A stretch of 64,000 nucleotides of DNA from Arthrinium phaeospermum (taxonomy: Eukaryota > Ascomycota > Sordariomycetes > Amphisphaeriales > Apiosporaceae), in NCBI GenBank assembly GCA_006503535.1, contig QYRS01000003.1, positions 3,286,001 to 3,350,000 of the forward strand. The letters run 5' to 3'. A program made the translations under genes and the position numbers. Shown here in pieces: positions 10,552 through 22,400 of the stretch. Position 1 is the stretch's first letter. Every line of letters starts with the position of its first letter. Below the pieces are notes generated by a model, which did not search any database, had not been told where the DNA came from, and saw only the letters and a list, made by a program, of their open reading frames with translations.

Positions 10552-12664
10552 GTTGGGTGTTTGTTGTTGTTAATGGAAAAAGAAGGAATGGTGATGGATG
10601 GAGTGTTGTTTGTTTGGATGAAGGTGTGTTGACTATGAAGTAACGACAAAAGGGGAGGTAAAGCCACTGATGCCTTCTCTTCAGGAGTCGATGGGTGAAT
10701 AATAAAGCCTTCTTATGCTTTTAGGCTTGGAGAACTTATTTGTTTTCAAGTGATCTTAGCATAAACTGGTTGGTCGACCTTGATGGCCTGTGAGAAGTGT
10801 AGTTTGTATTGGCCTTGCAAACATGTGTAACAACAAGTGAACAGACGAGAGAAGCAGTGTAATGAAGCGTCAATGGGTTGGGGGAGACAGCCAGTTTATT
10901 AATAAAGGGGGAACAGACAGACACACAGACTCCCACCCAACCGCCTTAGCTGCTGCTGTTGCTGCCACCATCCGCTGGCGTCAATACCTCCCTCCCTCTC
11001 TGAGTGTGTCGTATTCGTCCTACCTACCTGTCTGTATCCTGTATGCCGTCTTCCCTCTGTTTGGGAAATGCCATGAAAGATGCGGGGTAGGAGACCAATG
11101 AGCGAAAAGCAACGACGTCGCAATGCCTCCCTCTCATGCCAATCATGTGGCCGGAGGGAGGTCAAGGATGCTCAGTCCATGTTTGCCTGAAGAGTAAATG
11201 AGCCACCATCCATCAGGAGGGAGTGTCGTTCGATGGCCTATATTATTGACCATGTAGGCACAGAGTACCGGCAAGGGGAGCTTTGGCAGGCAGGGAGACA
11301 CCCAGACAGCAGCAATGCGACAAGGCATATACATGGTCTGATTGGAGTTGCGCTGCTGTGTGAGATGCAGCGACAAGGATCAATGCAACACACACCATAT
11401 TTTAGTATTACGTACGACTCAGTACTCCAACTGACCTTATTACTGCCTGTCCGGCTGTCACTGGACGATTGCTCGCTGAGGCTCTGCGGGATAGCAAATT
11501 TAAACATACAGAATCGAGCTCAGTCTCTGAAATTACCAAGATACTGGGTCGAGTATACGATTCTGGAGTCGTGTTGTCCACTTTGTTGCTTCGTGAGAGA
11601 CACCTCACGTGGTGCCCGATCCAGATTAGGCATCTCAAGGGTAGCGCTAACCCCGCTTCCCCAGACGGCCAGTGGATCAGCAACAGTTGGCCACTCCACT
11701 GAATTTCCGGGGGAGATCCCGCCTGCAAGGTGCATTGATCAACTCGGTTTGGGGGCAAGCGCTCATCCTTCGTCTCGTGGGCGTACTGGCGTTAATAAGC
11801 AAACGACAACAGCACCGTTCCAAGTGTTGACATCTGCTGGATAGATGCTGACAGCGACTCCAGAGCATGAGCATCGAAAGGGTCGCTTTTCCAGATTCAT
11901 CCATCTTCGCTTCTCGAATACAAGAGGGTGCGTGTGGTATGGTGGTGGTGGTGCTTATGGAGCAAGAGACCCCTACTTTTTGGTCGAGACGCCCAGCTTC
12001 TGATTGACAGTTGAGTCCTGACATAAGGTTCATATGCAATCTTGATTCTCGGCGCCCAAAGCCCAAAACGTCCTGGCATTTCGGGCTCCATGTCCGGAAG
12101 TGGTGGGCCTCAAGGATGACCACTGAATATTTGAAAGAGAGCACGCGGCAAAACTTCTCTCAAGATTCGAAGCGAGACTGCGCATAGTAGACATTACCTC
12201 ACATTGGTTCAACGCCATCGGTAATCACTTGACGGTCCTGCGACGCATCCTGAAGAAGTCGCTGAGGACTGGTGTGCACGTGTACATGCCACAGGCACCT
12301 TCAATGGAAGCTAGGGGAGCAAATTGTTAATTCGGGTTGGCAGTTTGGTGACCTAGATATTACGGATGAAGGGCTCTGGCGTCTTGGTGACGAATAATTG
12401 AATAGGTAGGTAGGACGATATACCATCTTGAGACTTGACTATGTCCGCAAAGGGATTCCTTCTACCAGATGCGAAGTAGGTAAATGTGCCTGCGTCGTGC
12501 CATCCATCGTTGTTGGGGCCGGCTGGGCTCTACTGTGGGCTCTGCCCATTAGCGTAGGGTGTCACGTGAGGTGCCACCTGCTCCTTCCCTTCCCCAATTC
12601 ATCCTCACTAACGTCGATATCCAACGAGACCTTCAACAGGGGTCCGGAAGGATGCTGCAAGAAA
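10552..12664. other. Intergenic, divergent promoters
   Basis: Upstream DNA of two divergent genes. It contains CA/CT-rich stretches near 10900-11050 and no ORF with coding character. Confidence 0.55.
12563..12568. promoter_or_regulatory. CACGTG E-box candidate
   Basis: The palindrome CACGTG sits in GTCACGTGAG about 100 bases before the start of the histidine phosphatase gene. bHLH regulators bind this motif in fungi. Position is the only support. Confidence 0.25.
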
Positions 12665-13611
12665 ATGCACTTACTGCTTGTTCGCCATGGCGAATCAACA
12701 GATAACGTAGCGAACCTCTAGTAAGTCGCAATCAGCAATCCAAGCTCGGTTCATCTGGTCTAATAATTATGGTTCGAAGTGCTGGATCCCGCGATGCCCC
12801 CCTGACCAATCACGGGGTTCTCCAAGCAAAACGACTAGGAGACCATCTGGTCTCCCGCGCCCCTGAGATTGGCCCCATCACGCATATTTTCACGTCAAAT
12901 CTTCAGCGGGCTTACAGAACGGCAGAAGCGGTCGCCAATGCTCAGGCCTGTTCAAGTGGTAACGGCGATACGGAACTTGTCATTGCCGACGTCACGCAGC
13001 TTACGGAGCTCCGTGAGAAGGATTTCGGGTCATCTGAGGGCAAGAGGTTCGGCACCAAATCGAATGATGTCGCCTTGCGTGCAGCCGAGTCGGATGCGGA
13101 GACGCGCGAGGCCATGATGGTCCGAGTAAACCGCTTCATCGATGTTCAACTGCTCCCCGTATTCGAGGCAGGCGCTACCAAGAACTCGTCAGTGTTGATT
13201 GTGGCCCATGGCATCATCTTAAATTCGTTGCTCAGGGCCTTGGCCACCAAGTTCCCCGCCAGCGCCAGCGAGGCCCCAGGCGACAGCCATGCCGGGTGGA
13301 GCAACACGGGTGTGCTGCAGGCAAAGGTCCAGGCCGTGAAGAGCCAGAGAAATATCAGCAAAACGCCGACAGACTCCACCCCTGATGATTCTCGGCACTC
13401 TCTGGACTCTCAAGATTCTCGGCCGGGTACATCCACAAAATTCACCGTGTCGGTGCAGTTCACCAACAACGTAGACCATCTCAATGGCCTGAAGAAGACT
13501 CGGGGTGGCATAGGTAGTGCTCAGTTCGACTCTCGGCAACGTACCATGGACACATTCTTCACCTCGACGTCGAAGAAGCGCAAAGCTGAATCGGAAGCGG
13601 GTAGGAGTTGA
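12665..13611 (+). CDS. Histidine phosphatase (PGAM superfamily) with C-terminal PIP-box-like motif
   Basis: Exons 12665-12720 and 12780-13611, with a 59-nt intron (donor GTAAGT, branch-like TCTAATAAT), give 295 residues. The N-terminus is the catalytic LLVRHGES with phospho-acceptor His8. The chain continues YAGSRDAPLTNHG across the splice, then SNLQRAYRTAEA, the acid-base region LTELREKDFGSSEG, and the second catalytic His162 in VAHG. This is the histidine phosphatase fold shared by phosphoglycerate mutases and sugar or protein phosphatases. Substrate cannot be told from sequence. The last ~90 residues are a disordered extension with QRTMDTFF at 272-279, a full match to the PCNA-binding PIP consensus, followed by a basic KKRK that could serve as a nuclear signal. 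Confidence 0.9.
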
Positions 13612-14825
13612 GCCTTTCCTTCAAAATGGGCAGCAACTCCAGCAACTTCCACAAGACTTGAACGTAGAACCAACCGTGGAATTTGCTACATCCATGGTGC
13701 TGCTTCCCCGAGGTCGCAAAGCACATAATGTATCAATTACCTACGAAATGCGACCTACCTAGATCCTCAACTATAAGCCACATTGGGTACTGACGTCGTT
13801 GAATCTGCATATGGGCAATCCTTGGTTCAGCAATCTGGATCTTCAGGACGACGCATACTAAAGCTATGCCTTCAAAATCCAGTGCGTGCAATCCCGGGAT
13901 TGCTTAATGGCAATTTTTCATTCAATATAAGCGAATTATTGGATTGGACATGAGAATGATAACATTCAATGTCGTTCGTCCTGGAAAGTGCCTATCAATA
14001 TGGAAATGAAGGTTGTTAGTGGGGCAGAACGTCCATGCAGGCTGGGAGGTACAATAAGCATTTCGGTCAATCGTTGAGCCGGTCGTTCCAGGCCCCCCAC
14101 TATGAAAAAAATCCTCCCGCTGTCCACTTGGATGCTATATAATTCTCACCTTCCACTAACCTTCTATGCTTCTCATCCTTCTTCAACATCAAGAACTGTC
14201 TTGAACCCAGGCGAACAAGATCTTGTCACCAGTGCCTCTGGCAGGCAACTGCGTACGGATCGCTCTGCGACGATGGCACCATGACAATGGGCCTTTGTTG
14301 CGATTGCAGCTCCATGTTCCCTCAGGTAAGTCTGGCCGAACGACCACATCACCGAGAAAAAAGACTTCTCGGTCCGACAAACCAAGCGAACTTGGCAATC
14401 ACAAATGGTAAGTTTACTACACAAGCTCTCTCTTCTCAATGCCCTTCCCTCTTTATGATGAAAAAGCGTAATTCACAGACCTGTTCCGAATTTTAATGTG
14501 GATACAATTTCGTCCAACCGCTATCTGACATTCCTACCCTCAACCATTTTTTCTCTGCCCAACCCTTTTTGAAGCTTGCGCTTACGAGAAATCAGTCTTA
14601 TTAGGTTCTACATACAAACAACTGGTGTTTTGTCACTGGTGACACCAGAGAGAACTGTCAAGAGCGTTGTTGAACATAGGCGTCCATAATGAGCTCTTCA
14701 ATGAAATAAATAATAAACTTTTGTTAATATGCACACCTACACATATCAACTTAAATACAATGCTTCGTGATTCCGTACATTGAAATGTTACTACGACTTG
14801 TGGCATCGCTCTATATGTGGGCTTT
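13612..14825. other. Intergenic with small spliced-looking ORF fragments
   Basis: Between convergent genes. A TATATAA-like element near 14136 and consensus donors at about 14325 and 14410 hint at a short transcript encoding Cys-rich residues, but no complete reading frame could be assembled. Nothing firm is called. Confidence 0.45.
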
Positions 14826-15379
14826 CTATTCTTGGTTTTCGTCATCCTCATCCTCATCCTCGTCGTCTTCGTCATCGTCGTCGTCGAGCTCTTCGGCTTC
14901 TGACGGCAATGAGCGTGGGAACCACCCATACAGACTGAAATCCACCGAGAGCTCGCCTAGCGAACCGGTGGATACCTCCACCCCTTCGGCCTCGAGAGCC
15001 GCCGCCTGGTTCCGAGCACCGGATGGCTGAGATCTAGACAGGCACCCATGCATGAGTTTTGTATGCCCAGGACTTGTCTCGCAAGGGGGGCTCTTTTTCT
15101 CAATTGTTGGCTTTGGCCCGGATGTAATGTTGTTACGTACCTGGGGGAGATAAGGCCCTTGGAGTTGATGACTCTTTGCCACGGCACGTTGTCGTGGTTG
15201 TGCCGCGACTCCGGGTCCTGCGAGAGGTGCTTCAGGCAGACGCCGACTTGGCGAGGTCGCTGAGGGGTGCCCACCAGCTTGGCGATATGGCCATAGGTCG
15301 TGACCTTGCCTGGCGGGATCTCGCGCACGGCGCTGTACACGGCCAGGAAGAAGGCGGCCGCCTCGTCCGAACGTGCCAT
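14826..15379 (-). CDS. atl1: Alkyltransferase-like protein (ATL)
   Basis: Exons 15379-15141 and 15033-14826, with a 107-nt intron (donor GTACGT, acceptor CTAG), give 148 residues. The sequence follows the DNA-binding half of O6-alkylguanine-DNA alkyltransferases: PPGKVTTYGHIAKLVG with Tyr29, RPRQVG, then VPWQRVINSKG. The methyl-accepting Cys of the PCHR motif is Trp67, which defines ATLs. Family members bind and flip O6-alkylguanine without repairing it and hand the lesion to nucleotide excision repair. The family's core ends around GSLGELSVDFSLYGWFP. Here an extra tail of about 20 Asp/Glu residues follows, and in DNA it is a CTC/GTC-like simple repeat. Exon 2 restores the conserved LEAEGVEV region, so the splice is well supported. 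Confidence 0.92.
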
Positions 15380-16340
15380 GCTGTTGCCGATGGCGGCTGG
15401 CTACTGCTGATATGTAGGATGACGATCCTCCGAGGCACGCAACCTGCTGCTGGTGCAGTAGAGCGTAGCGGTAGTAGTACTCTTCGTGGGCTTGCGCTAT
15501 ATGCGCTTCTTGAGATTTGTGAGGTTGTGTTGATCTCTCTTGGCCGGTTACGTTGCGTAAAAGGTGGTGGTAGACCCAGAATTTGCGATGATCGTCGTCC
15601 TGCTTGTGGTAGGTTCGACAACGACGGGCCGTACTCTCTCTGGTACCGTCGGGGTAGTTCTCGAAAGAAAGTTGGACGTCGGAGCACGATACTCAGAGAG
15701 CGGCAGGCAGGTTAGTCAATAGCGCAGGTACCGAGCAGCTACACGCCCGCCAAAGTACCCGCTTAGTCTCGGGCGGTTGTTGTCCATGTTTAGTCCCGCA
15801 GGACTGCATATCAAATCGAACGAACGCTAGCTCACGCGCGAGGTTTATTACAGTTCGTCTACTTCTCGTCCGTCCAACCAGCTTCGGCCCATTGGAGAAG
15901 GTGATTCCCAATGAGAACCCACACTGTTATCAAACTCGACCATTCGTTTCGCAACGCCGACTACTGCGAGCATGCGAAAGGCGAAGCGATCAAGGACCAT
16001 GACGACACGATGTGCAATGCTGTAGCACCATGGCGTGAGTAACCTCCTCTACCCCTCTTCTCGTCCCTCCCCCTCCTCCCACCTTTGAAGCTATAGGTAG
16101 GTATATATCTAGCACTGAACGTCCCCTTTTCAACCTTTTCTCTCTTCCTTCTCATCCCTCATAATCATCTATTCCATTAGTAAAGCTGCACTCGGATCTG
16201 TCTCCAGATTCCCAAACGAACACACACAAGTAGTACGCACCGTGACTCACCATCACGGATCTCTACTTCCCCTATTCCCTCCAGACCACCCACTAACATA
16301 CATGGCAGACTTGTACACTTGCTTGGTACGGGTCGTCACT
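15380..16340. other. Intergenic, divergent promoter of ATL and THI4 genes
   Basis: No supported ORF. CT-rich blocks near 16040-16170 and 16200-16300 look like the THI4 promoter and transcribed leader. Confidence 0.55.
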
Positions 16341-16459
16341 ATGGCGACGATGGCAGCCATGGCCTCGACCGGTTTATCCAGAAGTCACTATGGGTGACCA
16401 CGCATATGACACAAAGTCATTGATCATGAACCAACCCCCTCATAAATCATCACTATCAG
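16341..16459 (+). other. Two overlapping upstream ORFs in the THI4 leader
   Basis: uORF1 runs 16341-16397 (18 residues). uORF2 begins at 16390. If the leader intron 16460-16768 is removed, uORF2 continues from 16769 and stops at 16824, so it overlaps the THI4 start by 16 bases. If the intron is kept, it stops at 16593. Both matter only if transcription starts upstream of 16341 or if another donor is not used. Confidence 0.45.
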
Positions 16460-16768
16460 GTAATGGCTTGAGGCGAGCTGAGCCGGTGTTCGTGTCTCTG
16501 TGCCTCCCATTCGGACCACCACTTCTCCCCCATCCAACCAACTCTCCCACCTTTGCGTGTGGGCAGTCGGAGGTGGGGAGACGGAACTGGTGAGATGAAG
16601 GGGGGCTCTTTCTCTCTCTCTTTCGAAAGATCAAGAAGAAGAAAAAACAGAGCTCGTTCTGAGATTATACGGCGTAAAACTTGATCTGGATAATACCAGC
16701 GAAAGGATCATGCTCTCATTGTCCAATTCCCCCAATTTCCCTTGGCACAGAACTAACCCTCGGCCTAG
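16460..16768 (+). other. Predicted 5'-UTR intron enclosing the riboswitch
   Basis: Donor CAG|GTAATG at 16460, branch-like AACTAAC at 16751-16757, acceptor CCTAG ending at 16768. It lies wholly upstream of the THI4 start codon. This is the usual arrangement for fungal thiamine genes, in which ligand binding shifts splice-site choice. The exact donor is uncertain, and G|GTACGG near 16325 is an upstream alternative. Confidence 0.6.
16475..16715 (+). promoter_or_regulatory. TPP riboswitch (THI element) with extended P3
   Basis: The conserved core is plain: CTGAGA at 16659-16664, then ACTTGATCTGG and ATAATACCAGCGAAAGGA through 16707. P1 can form between GAGCTGA (16475-16481) and TCATGCTC (16708-16715, one bulge), P2 between GCCG (16482-16485) and CGGC (about 16671-16674), and P5 as CTGG/CCAG. 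The P3 arm is very long, about 170 bases, closed near its base by pairings such as CTCTG with CAGAG. Eukaryotic TPP riboswitches sit in introns of thiamine genes and control splicing. Its place upstream of THI4 fits exactly. Confidence 0.93.
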
Positions 16769-16781
16769 ATACCACATATAA

Positions 16782-17838
<1,057 letters not shown>

Positions 17839-19449
17839 AGTGGAGTGTGAGACAGACGATAGCGTACCAGATCTTCACTCATTTTACGGTCATTGGGATA
17901 GTACGGAACAGATTGTCTCGAGGATGGACGAAGGACACTTTCTTTGTAGCAACACGGTACACACATATGCCGTGTTGCAGATTCACTCATTGTGGCAGTA
18001 TCTCTACTTTTGGGATATGGAATGAAATAAACCAGTCAAACTGAACCTCATCTGATGTCTCCTGGTGTACATTCAAATTGTGCACATATGCCTTCCCCCA
18101 CGTGGAGCTTCTCTCCCTAATTGCTTGCATGTTCCAGTCATATCAGTAGGGACCGGGGTAGATTGCCTACTGGGCCATTTTAGTCAGGCATGTAGTTGTA
18201 CATGGCGTTAGCAACCAACTACACGACAAGACATACATCACACAAAACCTACATCATAACAGGTGTAGTATGCAGCAGGGGGGAAGAGACGTTCTACATT
18301 CCAACAACTATATAGCAAAGGGTACGTAGGCTGGCCTCGCGTGCCCAACCCCGCCCACCATCATCAACAATGCCCCCATTCATCAGCATAACACCAGCAT
18401 CTTCAAGTGCTACACTTGTCGTGGGCAGGGTGCGATACGCAATCGCTCTCTCTTTCCATCCCTCCCATTCTTCTTCGTCTTCTCCTTCCTTCTCTGTCTC
18501 TTTTCACATGTATCAACCTCTTTCGCCAACCTCCGCCATTTCCACCGCCAGCCACCCGCTCGGGAAACAGAAAACGCAGAGAGAAAACATCAAAAGGGGT
18601 AGTAGTAGTTGTAGTATTCGCAGTAGTGGAAAACAGTGTATCAAAAACGCACGCAGAAGTAGAAGCAGAGAGAACACGCTGCCGCCGGGTGTGAAGAGAA
18701 GACAAAGTAGAATAACATGAAGCAGCAACATTAGAAAACCAGGTGTAGACAACAAAAAAATCAGAAATGGGTGCAAAAGTGGTATCTCAGAATGGACAAT
18801 TCGGCTCGGGCCTCTCAAGCAGCATTCTTTTCTCATATGTAGGTTGTAGAAGGTCGGTTTCCTCTTCTGTTTCTCCATCCGCCAGCTTCCCTTTAACAAA
18901 AGGCAGAGGGGTGGCCGGCATGGCAGAAGCAAGGAGAGATTAAGTGTAGAGGGACGGACAAGAAACGCTGTCATTAGATGTTGTGAAGGATTTGGGTTTT
19001 CATTCGGATCCGTAAACACGTCGCTATCCTCACGTGAGTTTTGTTCGTTTCCCGTCCAAAGTCGTCGCAGATTGTAGGCCAGCCGGTGTAAGGTTGACTA
19101 CAGAAGAAGATGTGGTGTGGTTTGGGGTCATGGCCGAAGATAAAGTGAAGATCGTAAAGGAGAGGGGCAAGAAGCGTAAGTGCCCGAAGAAATGACCCAA
19201 ATCGAAGAGATGGCTCGTCCCGAACGCCGTATAGTGGTAGAATACAGGAGAGTGCATATAGTGGTCGCAGAGGGGAAGGAATACAGTCAAGCTACCCTAA
19301 ACCGCTGAACCAGATGGTTCGTGGTCACCCAAGATGGTAGGGCAAGCTCAAAATGGGACCCGGATGGTGATATGGTATCCATTCAAGTACAGGAGGAAAA
19401 TAGCCAAAAACGCCAAGCAGACCAAGAGAACGGCCAAAAGCGGCCACGC
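17839..19449. other. Intergenic between convergent THI4 and kinesin genes
   Basis: 3' flanks only. It has CT- and AG-rich tracts at 18460-18700 and no ORF with coding character. Confidence 0.6.
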
Positions 19450-22400
19450 CTAGAAGCAGTTGAGGCTGCCCTTCTTCTTTTTCTTGTTGTTGATGGCGTT
19501 CATGCGCTCTTCCAGGTGGGCGCGGGCTCTCTCGGCGTCTTGGCGCTTCTTGCGTTCTTCTTCGACCTGGTGAAGACTGTCTCGCCAGCGGCTGTCTTGC
19601 TGCGGCTTCTCCTTGAGCTGCTTGACTTCGTTCTCGAGCTCCACGGCGCGTTTGCGCCAAGCCTCACAGTCAGTCTTGACCTTGTTGGATTGCTTCTCGA
19701 GATCCGTGAGGGCCTCTTCCAAGGTCGAAGTCAGTTGCTTCTCGGCATTGAGGTGTCGCTCAATGGAGCGAATGCGGGCTTCTTGGTCTTCCCTGATCTG
19801 CAGGTTGGCGATATCGTTGCTTTGAGGACGTCCGCCGCCAGGTGCCCCCGATGAGGTAGGCGACGTGGCTCCGCCAATACCAGGCAGAGGAGGCAGCGGG
19901 ATCGCCGGCGGAGGCGATGGCAAAGATGTATGCGAGGATGTCTTGCGAACTTGCGAGTTCGAGCTTGCCTCATCAAACTTAGCCTGCAGTAAAGTTAGCA
20001 TTGTAGATTCCGAGAGCATGTCGTTAGATTGAGAGTGTACCTGTAGGGCGGCATATTCCTCCTTGATTGCCTCCAGTTCACCCTGCGCCTTGATCCTAGC
20101 AGTAGTGGCTTCCTCAAGTTGAGATTGGCGTTCCGTCTGCAGAGTTGACAACCGGTTGTTGGTAATCTGAGCCTGGTCGAAGTTCGTCTGTAGCTGATCC
20201 TCGAGTTCCTCTACCAAGCGGGAATGCTTCTTGTTCTTGACCTCAAGATCCGCCATTCGCTTCTTCAAAGCTGCTATCTGTTCAGAGACGGATGAGTACG
20301 GGGTCTTGGCCTTCTCTCCATCCACCTGCAACAACTCGTTCAATGCGGACTTCACCGTCTCCAGATCGCGCATGATGGTGTTGTTGATAGAAGCAAGTTC
20401 CGAAACGTGGCCTTCGAGTTCGGCGTTCTTCCTCTTCTCGGTACCAAGCGACTTCTGGTCTGCAATGAGGAACTCAACACGCTCCGAGATCTTCTCCACG
20501 CTGACCTCGAGACCCATGGCGTACGCAACTTCCGTAGCCACCTTCATCAGCTCATCACGAGCTTCCGATAGGTCGCTCTCCAGAATGCGGATGTTCTCAG
20601 CATGCTCCGTCATAAGAATGGACAGCTGCGACTCATACTCCTGCTTGGACTCGGCCTGGATCTCGTCAATGTCCTTGGCATGCTCAGCTTCAAGCTCCTC
20701 GAAGTTCTCTTGGTGGCTCTTGATCGTCTCCTCGTGTCGGGCAATCTGGGCCTCCAGCTTTCCGAGGAGACCCTTGTGCTTAACTGACTCGGCAGCAGCC
20801 AAGTCGCGGGCGCGGGTGGCCTCCTCAAGTTGGCTCTTGGCGGCGGAATGGGCACTCTCAAGCTCGGCGACCTTGGCTGCGTTGATGTCGATGATGGCCT
20901 TGTACTCGCCAATCTCCTTAGTCAGGGCCGTGACCAAGTCTTGATGCTTGGCATCTGCCTCCTTGGTCTGCTCCTCACCCTGCGAGTTCTCGCGAACCTG
21001 GCTGTAGTTCGCGTTGACCTCGGCAACTCGCGACTCAAGCTCTTCGATGGTCTGTTGCATAGTTTTCTCGGTAGCCTGCATGTTGTCGAGAGTAGCCTGG
21101 TGCTTGCCTTCCCAGCCCGCCAGTTCTGATTGCAACTCTGCAATCTTCTTCTCGTGGGTAGAGAGCAGCTCGTCCTTGGCGCTTGAGGACTCCGTAGGGG
21201 CCGATCGAGCAGCAGACATTTCTTGCACAGAAGCTCGCAGAGATTCCAGCTCGCCCATCAGCTCGGTTTCGCGCGCGGCGTGCACCTCTTGCATCTTTCG
21301 AAGTTGGCTCTCGTTCTGTTCCAGCTGGTTCTTCAACGTCGCAATCATGGACATATCCATGGGGCTGGACTTCAAACTCGAACGCTCGCGTGTCAAGCCA
21401 TTAATGATTGTCATCTTTGTCTCCATCTCCTTTCTGGTGTTGTTAACATCTGCCTCGAGCTCCTGGATGCGCTCGGATCGAGCATGCAGCTCATGCATGG
21501 CGGCATTGAGGTTGAGCTCGAAATTCTGCATGACGTCTGGCTGCTCCTCAAAGTTGTCTGCGGCAATGTTTCGCAGCGACGCGAAGGACCGGTGCGCCCG
21601 GTCAATGATCATAACATTTTGACTAGACTTGCGGCGGATGACCGGGGTGGCACTTCGTGGCGATGGGGGCTCGGCGTGCTTGGCCTTAATGACCTCGGTC
21701 TTCAGCTCTTCGACCATATCCAAGGCTTCTTGGTGTTGTTCCTCCAGCTGAGCGTACTTCTCGGCAAGTTTCTTCTCCGCGGACTCCTTCTCCAGAGCAA
21801 GGGACTTGAGCTTCTCCAATTCCGAGGCGAGCGCTTCATCGTTGTTTGCTGTCTCGGCAATCAGAGTCTCCCTTGACTCAGACGGTTTGGGGGTCGTCGC
21901 ATCCGGAATCTCAGCCGAATCGATAGTAGCCGGGGAGTCCATAGCTGAGGACAGCTCCGAGGAAAGCGATCGCGATGATAAGCGGGTCCCATCCTTGACG
22001 TCGCTGGACTGCGCGTCGGATAAAAAAGAGGGCGGTCGGGTCTCTTCTGGCGTTGCAACAGAGAGGACGGAGTCGCGTTGTCGGCTAGGGTGCTTGGCCT
22101 CGTCTACGGCGTCCTGGAGCTCTGCCAACGTCTTGAGAGCCTCTTCATACTTGCTATGGAGAGCATCGAACTCGTTCAGAGTGCTCTCATGTTCCATACG
22201 AAGGTGAACAAGCTCCTCGGTGACGTTTTCCAGCTTGTCATTAACAAACTTGCTCTGCGCGGGGCTTTGGGGAGGGTGCGCATGAGTCTCAGAATCATCG
22301 TCAGCCTTATCGCCGTTGCGATGGTCGACTTCGTCGTCTTCCGACACCGCCTCAGCTTGGGCAGCAGGCTTAGCCGAGTCTTCCTCAGTCTCCTCCTCGC

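Noticed and set aside
19450..19480. C-terminal CAAX-type prenylation signal on the kinesin (ends GSLNCF)
   Set aside because: The cysteine is second from the end rather than fourth, so it does not fit CAAX.
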